64,000 nucleotides of DNA, from the NCBI RefSeq assembly GCF_900099825.1, contig NZ_LT629693.1:8009001-8073000 (forward strand). The letters are read 5' to 3'. The translations under genes and the position numbers were made by a program. Each line of letters starts with the position of its first letter. Position 1 is the stretch's first letter. The DNA is from Bradyrhizobium ottawaense (GTDB lineage Bacteria; Pseudomonadota; Alphaproteobacteria; Rhizobiales; Xanthobacteraceae). The notes beneath the pieces are model-generated. The model saw nothing but the letters and a program-made list of their open reading frames with translations. It ran no database searches and had not been told where the DNA came from. Of this stretch, positions 1 through 9,810 are shown piece by piece.

Positions 1-218
1 CCGTCGTTCCGGCGCTGAAATCCGGAAGCCTCGGCCGGGCGACGCTGAGCGGCGCCCTGTTCGGCTTCTTCACCTACATGACCTACGACCTCACCAACCA
101 GGCGACGCTGAAAAACTGGACCACCCAACTCACCCTGGTCGATATCGGCTGGGGGACCCTGCTCGGCGCGATCGCCGCAACCGGTGCTTTCTGGGTGACC
201 TCGAAGATTACCGCCTGA
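1..218 (+). CDS. DUF2177 family membrane protein, C-terminal part
   Basis: The first 71 codons of the window are the C-terminal part of a small integral membrane protein ending in TGA at 216-218; the start lies outside. Visible pieces include FGFFTYMTYDLTNQATLKNW and a final hydrophobic helix (GTLLGAIAATGAFWVTS), which fit DUF2177 proteins of about 130 residues with four membrane segments. No biochemical role is established for the family. The downstream neighbours (FAD oxidoreductase, DUF1365, CFA synthase) form a recurrent alphaproteobacterial cluster often under ECF sigma/anti-sigma ChrR control, suggesting a part in membrane-lipid modification under photo-oxidative stress. That link is inference from context. 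Confidence 0.75.
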   Translation, partial: VVPALKSGSLGRATLSGALFGFFTYMTYDLTNQATLKNWTTQLTLVDIGWGTLLGAIAATGAFWVTSKITA

Positions 219-372
219 CGGCCGGCTCACGCAGCCCCGCGACATCCGAATCAGCGGCTTCAGCAGACGGCCGATCATGCCGTGCAGCCTCGACGTGAAA
301 CTCCAGATCGACCTCGTCCGTACCGTATGTCGGGATCCGTCTCTGGCGGCGGAGCCTGGATGAGGGGTTTAA

Positions 373-1553
373 ATGCGCGTCGCGGTGATCGGGACGGGAA
401 TCGCCGGCAATGCCGCGGCCTGGAGTCTCTCGAAACGTTATCCGGTCACGGTCTATGACCGGGAAAGGCGGGTCGGCGGGCACAGCCACACCGTGACCAT
501 CGACTATGACGGCACGCCGCTCACCGTCGACATCGGGTTCATCGTTTACAACGAACTGAACTATCCGGACCTGACGGCGCTGTTCGCCCATCTTGACGTC
601 GAAACCGTGGAAAGCTGCATGAGCTTCGCGGTGACCGCGGATACCGGCCGGTTCGAATGGAAAGGCGGCGGCAACAACTGGATTGAGACCGTCCGCGGTC
701 TGTTCGCGCAACGCCGGAATCTGCTGTCTCCGTCCTATCTCTGGATGCTGCGCGACGTCCTGACCTTCAACGAGCAGAGCGCCCGGGATTATGCCGCCGG
801 CAAACTCGCAGGGCTGACGCTCGGCGACTATTTCCGTGTCAACCATTTCGCGCCGCGGCTGCTGCGGACTATCTGGCGCCGATGGGTGCCGCGATCTGGT
901 CGGCGCCGGCGAGCGATATCCTGCAATTCCCGGCCGAAAACTTCGTCGCCTTCTTCGCCAACCATCGCCTGCTGCAATATGACCGCCCGGTCTGGCGCAC
1001 GGTGAAGGGCGGCAGCCGGCATTATGTCGAGAAACTGACGGCGTCATTCCGTGACCGGATCAGGCTCGGCTGCGCCGTCACCGCGATCGAGCGAACGCCG
1101 CGTGGCGTCGTCGTCCACGACAGCCACGGCCACGCCGAGACCTACGACCACGTCGTGGTCGCCTCGCACAGCGACCAGTGGAATTTCCTGCGCTGGCCGC
1201 GCCAGGGATCGGTCGATAACGACGTCTCCGTGACCTACTGGATGAACCCGCTGCAGGGCATCGATCCAGACAAGCCCTTGTTCGTCAGCCTCAACCCGCC
1301 GATCGAGCCCGATCCGGCGTTGACGTTCGGCAAGTTCATGTTCGAACATCCGCAATACAATGCCGCGGCCTTTGCCGCCCAGAAGCGCCTCGGCGAAATT
1401 CAGGGCCGGCGTCATACCTGGTTCTGCGGCGCATGGACCGGATACGGATTCCATGAGGATGGGCTGCGATCCGGGCTTTCCGTCGCAGAGGCGCTGGGCG
1501 CGATCGCGCCGTGGCGCGAACTGCCGACGAACCTCGCGGAAGCCGCGGAGTAG
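373..1553 (+). pseudogene. FAD-dependent oxidoreductase (amine-oxidase-like), frameshifted
   Basis: Two adjoining reading frames make one NAD/FAD-binding protein of about 393 residues. The first half starts at ATG 373 with a Rossmann dinucleotide motif (VIGTGIAGNAAAWSLS) and GG near residue 36; the second half resumes with DYLAPMGAAIWSAPAS and ends at TAG 1551-1553 with FCGAWTGYGFHEDGL, the conserved FAD-binding tail. The frame changes at about 862-867, where two bases stand in place of one codon, so one nucleotide is missing relative to the family. The first frame then runs on to a stop at 1005. The family (COG2907) sits beside DUF1365 and CFA synthase genes and probably oxidises a modified acyl chain. 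It may be a true pseudogene or a sequencing error; both halves look otherwise well conserved. Confidence 0.85.
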
Positions 1554-1555
1554 CG

Positions 1556-2422
1556 ATGCGAAGGCAGTCCACCAGAACCGGGATGCAGGACGAGGCCGCC
1601 GACGCCGCGGCGTCGCTCTATGTCGGCGAGGTCATGCATGCGCGGCTGAAGCCGATGGGCCATCGCTTCAGCTACCGTGTCATGAGCCTGTTGATCGACC
1701 TCGACCGCCTCGCGGCGGCGGACCGCCAGTCCGCCTTGTTCGGCGTCAACCGGGCCGCACTCTACAGTTTCCACGAGGCCGACCATGGCGAGCGCGACGG
1801 AACGCCGTTGCGCGCCTATGCGCAGCGCTGCGCTGCCGAGCAAGGCATCGATCTCACCGGCGGGCGGGTGTTGCTGCTCTGCTATCCCCGCCTGCTCGGC
1901 TACACCTTCAATCCGCTCTCGGTCTACTTTTGCTATCACGCCGATGGCGGACTGGCGCTGATGATCTACGAGGTACGAAATACGCTCGGCGACATCCACG
2001 CTTACGTCCTGCCGGTGAAACCGGACCAGCTCAGCGAAGCCGGCGTCAGGCAGCAACATGAAACGCTGTTCTATGTCTCGCCCTTCATCGAGATGGCGAT
2101 GCGCTACCATTTCCGCGTTTTGCCGCCGGATCAGCGGGTCCAACTGCGTATCCTGGAGACTGACGGCGACGGCCCCCTGCTCGCCGCAACCTTCAATGGA
2201 CGCCGGCGCGCCCTGAACACGCGACAGTTGCTGCGCGCGTTCGTTGCCTTCCCGCTGGTCACCCTGAAAATCATGACCGCGATCCACTGGGAGGCGCTGC
2301 GGCTTTGGCTCAAGGGCGCACGGCTGGTGCCGCGTCAGAACGCCGCCGTCAAGACCGGCTTGTCGGCCGCAAAAAGCAACGATTATACTTCGCCGGCGTT
2401 ACCCGCCGGCGGCAGGCAGTAA
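1556..2422 (+). CDS. DUF1365 family protein
   Basis: A 288-residue protein beginning at ATG 1556, two bases after the stop of the oxidoreductase; an in-frame ATG also exists at 1583. Family hallmarks are SLYVGEVMHARLKPMGHRF near the N-terminus, GGRVLLLCYPRLLGYTFNPL at about residues 102-121, SVYFCYHADGG, and FYVSPFIEMAMRYHF. DUF1365 proteins have no assigned reaction but nearly always accompany the FAD oxidoreductase and a CFA-synthase-like methyltransferase, as here. A role in making unusual (cyclopropane or furan) fatty acids is a reasonable inference. The tight spacing implies one operon from the DUF2177 gene to the CFA gene. Confidence 0.88.
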   Translation: MRRQSTRTGMQDEAADAAASLYVGEVMHARLKPMGHRFSYRVMSLLIDLDRLAAADRQSALFGVNRAALYSFHEADHGERDGTPLRAYAQRCAAEQGIDLTGGRVLLLCYPRLLGYTFNPLSVYFCYHADGGLALMIYEVRNTLGDIHAYVLPVKPDQLSEAGVRQQHETLFYVSPFIEMAMRYHFRVLPPDQRVQLRILETDGDGPLLAATFNGRRRALNTRQLLRAFVAFPLVTLKIMTAIHWEALRLWLKGARLVPRQNAAVKTGLSAAKSNDYTSPALPAGGRQ

Positions 2423-2434
2423 AGCAGGCCGACC

Positions 2435-3703
2435 ATGCCAGGGTCAGGTGTCATGTCGTTCGATCAATCGCCGTTGCCCGAGCCGAGTTCGGTCACATCG
2501 GAAACCGTGGACGCCGCATTTCCGGAACTTCCGCGGCTGGTCCGGCTGGCGCTGCGTTTCGGCTCGAAACTGCAACGCGGCACACTCGACGTCACCCTGG
2601 CCGACGGCCGCATGGTCCGGCTCGGCGGCCATGCGCCCGGACCTGCCGCCGCCATGACGATCTACGACTACGGCTTCGCATCGCGGCTGGTGCGCAGCGG
2701 CGACATCGGGATCGCTGAGGCCTATCTGCGCGGCGAATGGGACACGCCGGACCTGACCCAGTTCCTCTATTTGTTCTGCGTCAACCAGGCCTGGATGCAG
2801 ACCATGCTGGTCGGAACGCCGCTGACGCGCACCATCCAGTTCTTCCGGCACTGGCTCAACCGCAACACCAGGCGGCAGGCCCGCCGCAACATCTACGCCC
2901 ATTACGACATCGGCAACGCCTTCTATTCGGCGTGGCTCGACCCCAGCATGACCTATTCCTCGGCGCTGTTCGAGGACAACACGTCGGACCTGACCGCGGC
3001 GCAGAACAACAAGTACCGGCGGCTTGCCGAAGCGATCGATCTGCGGCCCGGGCAGAAGCTGCTCGAAATCGGTTGCGGCTGGGGTGGCTTTGCCGAGTAT
3101 GCGGCCAAGACGTTCGGCATCCGGGTGGTCGGCCTCACCATCAGCAAGGAGCAGCGCGATTTCGCGCAGGCGCGCATCCAGGCGGCCGGCCTCGGCGATC
3201 GCGTCGAGATCCGGTTGCAGGACTACCGCGACGAGCGCGACCAGTACGACCGGATCGCGTCGATCGAGATGATCGAGGCGGTCGGCGAGCAATTCTGGCC
3301 GAACTACTTCTCACAGTTGCGCGACCGCCTGTTGCCGGGCGGCCTTGCCGGCATTCAGGCCATCACCATCCAGGACAGCCTGTTTCAGACCTATCGCCGC
3401 GACGTCGACTTCATCCAGCGCTACGTTTTTCCGGGCGGCATGCTGCCCTCGCCACAGATCCTCAAAAACCTCGGCGAGAAGTTCGGCGTTCCCGTCATCC
3501 GCGAACGCATTTTCGGGCAAGATTATGCCAAGACACTTGCAATCTGGCGAAGCAATTTCCGCGCGGCCTGGCCGAACCTGATGCCGTCGGGTTTCGACGA
3601 TCGCTTCCGGCGGTTGTGGGAGTATTATCTGGCCTATTGCGAGGCCGGATTCCTGTCCGGAAATATCGACGTGCGTCAGGTGGTGTTCGCCAAATCCGGC
3701 TGA
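2435..3703 (+). CDS. cfa: Cyclopropane-fatty-acyl-phospholipid synthase family methyltransferase
   Basis: A 422-residue protein (ATG 2435; ATG 2453 is an alternative) with an N-terminal lipid-binding part and a C-terminal SAM methyltransferase domain. The SAM-binding motif LLEIGCGWGGFAEYAA is at about residue 209, preceded by NIYAHYDIGNAFYSAWLDPS, typical of CFA synthases. These cytoplasmic enzymes transfer a methylene or methyl group from S-adenosylmethionine onto unsaturated acyl chains of membrane phospholipids. Being last in a cluster with an FAD enzyme and DUF1365, this paralogue may belong to furan fatty acid synthesis (Ufa-type) rather than making simple cyclopropane lipids; the sequence alone does not decide. 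Confidence 0.9.
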   Translation: MPGSGVMSFDQSPLPEPSSVTSETVDAAFPELPRLVRLALRFGSKLQRGTLDVTLADGRMVRLGGHAPGPAAAMTIYDYGFASRLVRSGDIGIAEAYLRGEWDTPDLTQFLYLFCVNQAWMQTMLVGTPLTRTIQFFRHWLNRNTRRQARRNIYAHYDIGNAFYSAWLDPSMTYSSALFEDNTSDLTAAQNNKYRRLAEAIDLRPGQKLLEIGCGWGGFAEYAAKTFGIRVVGLTISKEQRDFAQARIQAAGLGDRVEIRLQDYRDERDQYDRIASIEMIEAVGEQFWPNYFSQLRDRLLPGGLAGIQAITIQDSLFQTYRRDVDFIQRYVFPGGMLPSPQILKNLGEKFGVPVIRERIFGQDYAKTLAIWRSNFRAAWPNLMPSGFDDRFRRLWEYYLAYCEAGFLSGNIDVRQVVFAKSG

Positions 3704-3793
3704 CCGTTGCACCATATCGCTGGCTTGTATGGCCTGCGGCGCTCCTTTAGGGTCGCCCAACGATTGGGCAATGAAACCGGCGAATTCAAAGAC

Positions 3794-4834
3794 ATGACCT
3801 TCAACAAAGACGTCGTGGCGGCGATCGGCAACACGCCGCTGATCAAACTGAAGCACGCATCCGAAGCCACCGGCTGCACCATCCTCGGCAAGGCCGAATT
3901 CATGAATCCCGGCCAGTCGGTCAAGGACCGCGCCGGCAAATGGATGATCCTCGAAGCCGAGAAGCGCGGCGACCTCAAGCCCGGCGGCCTCGTGGTGGAA
4001 TCGACCGCCGGCAATACCGGCATCGGTCTTGCCGTCGTCGCCAGCGCCCGCGGCTACCGCACCCTGATCGTGATTCCGGAGACGCAGAGCCAGGAAAAGA
4101 AGGACATGCTGCGGCTGTGCGGCGCCGAGCTCGTCGAAGCGCCGGCGCTTCCCTTCTCCAACCCGAACAACTATCAGCATCTTGGCAGGCGTCTCGCCGA
4201 GCAGCTCCGCAAGACCGAACCGAACGGCGTGCTGTTCGCCGACCAGTGGAACAACCTCGACAATCCCAAGGCGCATTACGACTCGACCGGACCGGAAATC
4301 TGGGCGCAGACCAACGGCAAGGTCGACGGCTTCATCTGCTCGGTCGGCACCGGCGGCACGCTCGCCGGTGTCAGCCGGTACCTGAAGGAAAAGAACAAGG
4401 ACATCGTCACCGCCTGCGCCGATCCGCATGGCTTCGCGATGTACGAACTGTTCAAGCATGGTCAGGTCAAATCGACGCCAGGCGACTCGATCACGGAAGG
4501 CATCGGGCTCGGACGCAAGACGTCGGTCATCGAGACCGCGAACGTCGACGACGCGTTCCTGATCTCCGATGAGGAAGCCGTGACCATCATCTATGAGCTG
4601 CTGGAGCACGAAGGCCTGTGCCTGGGCGGCTCGACCGGCATCAATATCGCCGGCGCGATCCACCTGGCCAAGCAGCTCGGCCCCGGCAAGACCATCGTCA
4701 CGATTCTCTGCGACTCCGGCAATCGCTATCAGTCGAAGCTGTTCAACCCGGCGTTCATGCGTTCGAAGAACCTGCCGGTGCCGGCATGGCTGGAAAAGCG
4801 CAGCAACATCGAATTGCCGCTCGTGAAGGTCTAG
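3794..4834 (+). CDS. cysK: Cysteine synthase A (O-acetylserine sulfhydrylase)
   Basis: A 346-residue PLP enzyme making L-cysteine from O-acetylserine and sulfide. Diagnostic motifs: AAIGNTPLIKL at the N-terminus, NPGQSVKDRAGKWMI with the PLP-binding lysine, ESTAGNTGIGLAVVA (substrate-binding loop), CSVGTGGTLAGVSRYL (phosphate-binding glycine loop), and SITEGIG. The frame is open upstream to 3707, but ATG 3794 is chosen because family homology starts with TFNKDVVAAIGNTP. It is slightly longer than E. coli CysK (about 320), as usual for the alphaproteobacterial form. It is monocistronic and converges with aapP. Confidence 0.93.
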   Translation: MTFNKDVVAAIGNTPLIKLKHASEATGCTILGKAEFMNPGQSVKDRAGKWMILEAEKRGDLKPGGLVVESTAGNTGIGLAVVASARGYRTLIVIPETQSQEKKDMLRLCGAELVEAPALPFSNPNNYQHLGRRLAEQLRKTEPNGVLFADQWNNLDNPKAHYDSTGPEIWAQTNGKVDGFICSVGTGGTLAGVSRYLKEKNKDIVTACADPHGFAMYELFKHGQVKSTPGDSITEGIGLGRKTSVIETANVDDAFLISDEEAVTIIYELLEHEGLCLGGSTGINIAGAIHLAKQLGPGKTIVTILCDSGNRYQSKLFNPAFMRSKNLPVPAWLEKRSNIELPLVKV

Positions 4835-4835
4835 A

Positions 4836-4902
4836 ATCGAATGGCGAGTAGCGAATGGCGAATAGGGAACCTTCTATTCGCTACTCGCCATTCGCTACTC
4901 GC
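4836..4902. repeat. Intergenic inverted repeat built of GCGARTR heptamers
   Basis: Between the convergent ends of cysK and aapP lies a long imperfect inverted repeat. Its left arm (about 4836-4865) is iterated 7-mers of the type gcgagta / gcgaatg / gcgaata; the right arm (4874-4902) is the complement, with an 8-base loop. The RNA from either strand would fold into a long hairpin, so it could act as a bidirectional transcription barrier or mRNA 3'-end protector. I recall similar heptamer iterations between Bradyrhizobium genes, which suggests a dispersed element. Confidence 0.7.
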
Positions 4903-4906
4903 TAAA

Positions 4907-5656
4907 TCAATGCCGCAAAATCTGGCTTAAAAACAGCTTGGTCCGCGCGTGCTGCGGGTTGGAGAAGAAGCTCTCCGGCGTATTCGACTCGATGATCTGG
5001 CCGGCGTCCATGAAGACGACGCGGTTGGCGACTTCGCGGGCAAATCCCATTTCGTGGGTGACCACCAGCATGGTCATGCCTTCCCTGGCGAGATCGACCA
5101 TGGTGTCGAGCACTTCCTTGACCATTTCCGGATCCAGCGCCGACGTCGGTTCGTCGAACAGCATCACCTTCGGATTCATCGTCAGCGCGCGCGCGATCGC
5201 GACGCGCTGCTGCTGTCCGCCCGACATCTGGCCCGGATATTTGTTGGCCTGATGCGGGATCTTGACCCGCTCCAGGTATTTCATCGCCGCCGCCTCGGCA
5301 TCCTTCTTCGGGATGTTGCGCACCCAGATCGGCGCCAACGTGCAGTTCTCCAGCACGGTCAGGTGCGGAAACAGGTTGAAGCTCTGGAACACCATGCCGA
5401 CGTCGCGGCGGACCTCGTCGACCCGCTTCAGGTTCGGCCCGAGTTCGGTACCGTCGACGACGATGTGGCCTTCCTGGAATTCCTCCAGCGCGTTGATGCA
5501 GCGAATCAGCGTCGACTTGCCGGAGCCGGACGGCCCGCAGATCACGATGCGCTCGCTCTTGGCGACGTCGAGGTTGATGTCACGCAGGACGTGAAAATCG
5601 CCATACCACTTGTTGAGGCCGTTGATGCCGACGATCGAGTCAGTTGCCATGTTCAT
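4907..5656 (-). CDS. aapP: General L-amino acid ABC transporter, ATP-binding protein
   Basis: A 249-residue polar-amino-acid-type ABC ATPase, last gene of the aapJQMP operon. It carries Walker [10 protein letters not shown] (about residues 41-49), Q-loop [15 protein letters not shown], the signature [15 protein letters not shown], Walker [15 protein letters not shown] and the switch histidine in VVTHEMGFA. It energises uptake of a broad range of L-amino acids through AapQ/AapM. The start ATG 5656 is four bases downstream of the aapM stop; an alternative ATG at 5650 is two codons on. Confidence 0.95.
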   Translation of the reverse strand: MNMATDSIVGINGLNKWYGDFHVLRDINLDVAKSERIVICGPSGSGKSTLIRCINALEEFQEGHIVVDGTELGPNLKRVDEVRRDVGMVFQSFNLFPHLTVLENCTLAPIWVRNIPKKDAEAAAMKYLERVKIPHQANKYPGQMSGGQQQRVAIARALTMNPKVMLFDEPTSALDPEMVKEVLDTMVDLAREGMTMLVVTHEMGFAREVANRVVFMDAGQIIESNTPESFFSNPQHARTKLFLSQILRH

Positions 5657-5660
5657 ACAC

Positions 5661-7187
5661 TCAATTGCGGCGATGCGCGTTCAGCCTGTTCTCAACGAAC
5701 AGCGAGTAACGCGACATGCCAAAACAGAAGACGAAATAGATGATGCCGGTGAAGGCAAAGCCCGTGAACAGCGTCGTCGGCGTCGACCAGACCGGATCGG
5801 AGAACGAGGCCCGCAACTGCCCAAGCAGATCGAACAAGGCGACGATCGAGACCAGCGAAGTATCCTTGAACAGCGCGATGAACGAGTTGACGAGGCCCGG
5901 TATGACGTGGCGCAGCGCCTGCGGCATCACGATCAGCGCCGTGGTCTTGGCCCAGGACAGCCCGAGTGCACTCGCCGCTTCGCCCTGCCCGCGCGGGATC
6001 GCGTTGAGGCCGCCGCGAATGACCTCGGCCTGGTAGGCGCCGGCGAACAGCGCAATGCCGATCAGGGCGCGCATCAGGCCGTCGATGGTGAAGCCGGTCG
6101 GAACGAACAGCGGCAGCATGTAGGTGGCGAAGAACAGCACCGTGATCAGCGGCACCCCGCGCCAGAACTCGATGAAGGCGATCGAGAAGATGCGAATGAG
6201 CGGAATGCTGGCACGCCGGCCGAGCGCCAGCGCAATGCCGACCGGCATCGAGGCGACGATGCCGACCACCGACACGACCAGCGTAACCAGCAGGCCGCCC
6301 CAGAGCCTTGTATCGACCACCGGAAAGCCGCCGCGGTCGAGCCCCATCAGCGCAATCACGATGCCGATCCCGGCGAAGACCCCAAGGCATGTGATCAGCG
6401 GCCGCCAGCCCGTGCGCGTGCCGCCCCCCATCCAGAACAGCAGGCCCGACACGATCACGGCGGTGGCCACGAAATCCGCCCATACCGGGCGGCCAAAAGA
6501 CTGGATCTGATCGCGCAGCCACGTCAGCGGCAGCAACACCCAGGAGATGGCGGTGCTGATCAGCACGATCAACTTGCCGAGGCCCCACAACAGCGGCCCG
6601 ATCACTGCGGCCCTCTCGCCGGCCGCTGCAAGCTTGCGCCCGCCCTCGCCGATGCTGTCGTTGAATCCCGACAAGACCCCTGCGGTCCAGCTCACGCCCA
6701 ACCCGCCAAGTCCGCCGCCATACAGCAGGAAGAAAGCGACGACGGGGAACGCGAGGAAAAACAGAATGGCATTCGGACCCTTGGCCGGCAGCCGGGGAAT
6801 TAGCAGCGGTAGCAACAAGATAATGGCAAGAGTGAAAGTCAGATTGACGCGCCAGCGTTCGGCTTCCGGATAGAAACCGTAAATGAACTGGCTGAATTTG
6901 GCCTGCACGAACGGCCAGCAGGCGCCGACCGCATGTCCGACGTTTTCGGCGAGGCAGGCGTTGCGGTCGTTGCCGGTCCAGACCGCATCGACGAGCACGA
7001 ATTTCAGCGCGGGAACGACGATGAACCACAGCAGCAGCGCGCTCACGATCGTGATCAGGATGTTGGTCGGCGAATTGAACAGCCGCGTGCGCAGGAAGCC
7101 GACGAAACCGGTGGTCTTGATCGGCGCCGGGCGCTCGGCGATCAACTTGTCGCTGACGAAGGGCGGTGGGGTGGCGATGTCGGTCAT
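5661..7187 (-). CDS. aapM: General L-amino acid ABC transporter permease
   Basis: A 508-residue inner-membrane permease. The N-terminal half has several extra hydrophobic segments seen in Rhizobium AapM; the C-terminal half is the conserved HAAT-type permease core with [20 protein letters not shown] and the EAA-like loop [11 protein letters not shown]. Start ATG 7187 overlaps the aapQ stop in an ATGA tetranucleotide (7184-7187), implying translational coupling. It forms a heterodimeric channel with AapQ. Confidence 0.94.
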   Translation of the reverse strand: MTDIATPPPFVSDKLIAERPAPIKTTGFVGFLRTRLFNSPTNILITIVSALLLWFIVVPALKFVLVDAVWTGNDRNACLAENVGHAVGACWPFVQAKFSQFIYGFYPEAERWRVNLTFTLAIILLLPLLIPRLPAKGPNAILFFLAFPVVAFFLLYGGGLGGLGVSWTAGVLSGFNDSIGEGGRKLAAAGERAAVIGPLLWGLGKLIVLISTAISWVLLPLTWLRDQIQSFGRPVWADFVATAVIVSGLLFWMGGGTRTGWRPLITCLGVFAGIGIVIALMGLDRGGFPVVDTRLWGGLLVTLVVSVVGIVASMPVGIALALGRRASIPLIRIFSIAFIEFWRGVPLITVLFFATYMLPLFVPTGFTIDGLMRALIGIALFAGAYQAEVIRGGLNAIPRGQGEAASALGLSWAKTTALIVMPQALRHVIPGLVNSFIALFKDTSLVSIVALFDLLGQLRASFSDPVWSTPTTLFTGFAFTGIIYFVFCFGMSRYSLFVENRLNAHRRN

Positions 7188-8392
7188 GAGTTGCCCAGGC
7201 TCCGGCCCAGCCGCCATCCGTAAAAACTCATCACCGCGCTCGTGATCAGCGAGATCAGCAGATAAACGCCCATGGTGATGCCGATGATTTCAATCGCCTG
7301 GCCGGTCTGGCTCAGCGTGGTGCCGGCGAACACCGAGACCAGATCGGGATAGCCGATCGCCACCGCCAGCGACGAGTTCTTGGTCAGGTTGAGATACTGG
7401 TTGGTGAGCGGCGGCAGGATCACCCGCAACGCCTGCGGGATCACGATCAGCCGCAGCACCGAGCCGCGCTGCAGCCCGAGCGAGGAGCCGGCTTCCATCT
7501 GTCCCTTGTGCACAGAGAGAATGCCGGCACGCACGATCTCGGCGATGAAAGCCGCCGTATAGGTCGACAGCGCCAGCGTGAGTGCGACGAATTCCGGAAT
7601 GACGCGGGAGCCGCCGGAAAAGTTAAAGCCCTTCAGCACCGGCACTTCGAACACCACAGGCGCACCGAAAATCAGCGCGCTGATGAGCGGCAAACCGACC
7701 ACAAGGCCCAACGCATAGGGCCAGACCTTGATCACCTTGCCGCTGTCGAACAGCGCCCGGCGGGAATAACGCCATAGCCCGATCGCGGCGACGATGGCGA
7801 CCAGCAGCGCGATGACAAACGGCTCGAAACCGGGTTCGCCGATCGGTTTTGGAATCACCAGGCCGCGGTTGGAAAGATAGAAGCGGTCGAAGATCGAGAT
7901 GCTCTGCCGGGGATTGGGCAGTGCCGCGAGCACCGCCAGATACCAGAACAGGATCTGGAACAGCGGCGGCAGATTGCGCACCAGTTCGACATAACCGGCG
8001 GAGATTTTCGACAGCAGCCAGTTCGGCGACAGCCGGCCCAGCGCCACGGTGAATCCGATCAGCGTGGCGAAGAAGATGCCGATCCCAGACACCAGCAGCG
8101 TATTGAGCAGGCCGACCAGGAACACCCGCGTATAGGTATCCGATCCCGAATAGGAAATCAGGTTCTGACTGACGTCAAAACCCGCCGTGTTTTCAAGGAA
8201 GCCAAAGCCCGCGGTGATCCGTTGCGCCTGCAGATTGGCGCGGGCATTGGCGACGATCTCGTACGCGATCCAGGCGAGCACGGCGACGAACAGGAGCTGG
8301 ATGACGAAGCCGCTCCAGCCTGCCCGGCCGCCAAGCGCCCGCTGCAGCTTCGGCAAGAGCTGCGACGGCGGTTCTCGGGGTTCGATGGCCAT
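7184..8392 (-). CDS. aapQ: General L-amino acid ABC transporter permease
   Basis: A 402-residue membrane protein with the HAAT permease fold: VELVRNLPPLFQILFWYLAV, FIAEIVRAGILSVHKGQMEA and the cytoplasmic EAA-type loop ending PQALRVILPPLTNQYLNL. A first transmembrane segment at about residues 25-50 is followed by a long periplasmic loop, as in AapQ/BztB. It is the second gene of the aap operon, 22 bases after aapJ, and is coupled to aapM. Confidence 0.94.
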   Translation of the reverse strand: MAIEPREPPSQLLPKLQRALGGRAGWSGFVIQLLFVAVLAWIAYEIVANARANLQAQRITAGFGFLENTAGFDVSQNLISYSGSDTYTRVFLVGLLNTLLVSGIGIFFATLIGFTVALGRLSPNWLLSKISAGYVELVRNLPPLFQILFWYLAVLAALPNPRQSISIFDRFYLSNRGLVIPKPIGEPGFEPFVIALLVAIVAAIGLWRYSRRALFDSGKVIKVWPYALGLVVGLPLISALIFGAPVVFEVPVLKGFNFSGGSRVIPEFVALTLALSTYTAAFIAEIVRAGILSVHKGQMEAGSSLGLQRGSVLRLIVIPQALRVILPPLTNQYLNLTKNSSLAVAIGYPDLVSVFAGTTLSQTGQAIEIIGITMGVYLLISLITSAVMSFYGWRLGRSLGNS

Positions 8393-8414
8393 CGCCGCAG
8401 CCCCCTGCCGGCGA

Positions 8415-9431
8415 TCAGCGGATCGGCGGTGCGTACTGGATACCGCCCTTGTTCCAGAGCTGGTTCAGGCCGCGGGCGATGCCGAGCTTGGAACCGGCGC
8501 CGACGTTGCGATCGAAGGACTCGCCGTAGTTGCCGACCGCCTTCACGATCCGCGATACCCAGTCCTTGGTCAGGCCGAGCTGTTCGCCGAGATTACCGTC
8601 GGTGCCGAAGGCACGCTTGAGTTCGGGCTTGTCGGACTTGGCCATCTCGTCGACGTTCTTCTGGGTGACGCCGAGCTCTTCGGCGTCGACCATTGCAAAC
8701 AGCGTCCATTTGACGATGTCGAACCACTGGTCGTCGCCGTGGCGGACCATCGGGCCGAGCGGCTCCTTGGAGATCACCTCGGGCAGCACGGCATGATCGG
8801 CGGGGTTGGCGAGCTTCAGGCGCTCGGCATAGAGCTGGGACACGTCGGAGGTGAAGACGTCACAGCGGCCGGATTCATAGGCCTTCACGGTTTCGTCGGC
8901 GGAGGCGAACGCGATCACCTCGTACTTCATGTTGTTGCCCTTGAAGTAGTCGGCGAGGTTCTGCTCGGTCGTGGTTCCCGTCTGCACGCACACCGAGGCG
9001 CTGTTTAGTTCCAGCGCCGAATTCACCTTCAGCGACTTCTTCACCAGAAAGCCCTGGCCGTCATAGTAGGTCACGCCGGTGAAGTTGGCGCCGAGCGAGG
9101 TGTCGCGCGACAGCGTCCAGGTGGTGTTGCGCGACAGCACGTCGATTTCGCCGGACTGCAGCGCGGTGAAGCGGTCCTTGGCCGACAGCGGCACGAACTT
9201 GATCTTGGTGGCGTCATTGAAAATGGCGGCCGCGACCGCGCGGCAGATATCGACATCGAGCCCGGTCCAGTTGCCCTTGTCGTCCGGCGACGAGAAGCCC
9301 GGCAGGCCCTGGCTGACGCCGCAGGACAACATGCCACGGTCCTTGACCGTCTTGAGGGTTTGCGCCGAAGCCGCCTGGGCCGAAAGGCCAGCAGCAACGG
9401 CAAGAGCAAGAACCAGGGATACGCGTTTCAT
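8415..9431 (-). CDS. aapJ: General L-amino acid ABC transporter substrate-binding protein
   Basis: A 338-residue periplasmic binding protein, first gene of aapJQMP. The N-terminus MKRVSLVLALAVAAGLSAQA is a Sec signal peptide, with cleavage expected near ASAQ. SBP family 3 features follow: VKDRGMLSCGVSQGLPGFS, WTGLDVDICRAVAAAIF, SGEIDVLSRNTTWTLSRD. ATG 9431 is preferred over the upstream in-frame TTG at 9437 because it begins a standard signal peptide. It binds many L-amino acids. In rhizobia aap is usually subject to nitrogen control, but I found no clear NtrC or sigma-54 site here. Confidence 0.94.
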   Translation of the reverse strand: MKRVSLVLALAVAAGLSAQAASAQTLKTVKDRGMLSCGVSQGLPGFSSPDDKGNWTGLDVDICRAVAAAIFNDATKIKFVPLSAKDRFTALQSGEIDVLSRNTTWTLSRDTSLGANFTGVTYYDGQGFLVKKSLKVNSALELNSASVCVQTGTTTEQNLADYFKGNNMKYEVIAFASADETVKAYESGRCDVFTSDVSQLYAERLKLANPADHAVLPEVISKEPLGPMVRHGDDQWFDIVKWTLFAMVDAEELGVTQKNVDEMAKSDKPELKRAFGTDGNLGEQLGLTKDWVSRIVKAVGNYGESFDRNVGAGSKLGIARGLNQLWNKGGIQYAPPIR

Positions 9432-9810
9432 GGGCAAGGCCTTTCAGAGAGACGTCCGGGAACATTTGTTTGGCAGCGCCTGCAGTTATTGGGCCAACCC
9501 GATGATCCCTCACGCAAATACGTCAATCCGACCAGCAGTTTGACGTGCAGTTCGGTCAGGTGATGGATCGAAGATCGCGGCAGGCCCCTCAACATGCGGC
9601 GACTGGTAGTTGTGATGCATCACAGAACGACTGGCGGGCCCGGTCAAGGGGTTGACGGCCATCTTTGCGGTCCTGTTGTTAACTTACCCGGCTCCAAGAG
9701 CGCGGTCCGGCCGGGTTTTCCGCAAACCGTGGCGGGCTGCGGCATAACGTCTTGATGGCGGCAAACGCTTGGGCGCGATCTCGGCTTTGCGGCGTTCAAG
9801 ACCGCCGGGC
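9432..9810. other. Gene-free stretch upstream of aapJ
   Basis: About 380 bases without a convincing gene. They should hold the aapJ promoter (reading leftward) and the left edge of the pdxA-flanked island. I see no strong hairpin, tRNA or canonical sigma-54 site. Confidence 0.5.

Noticed and set aside
5610..6803. Long plus-strand frame opposite aapM
   Set aside because: Shadow of the permease gene; Arg/Gln/His-rich translation without motifs.
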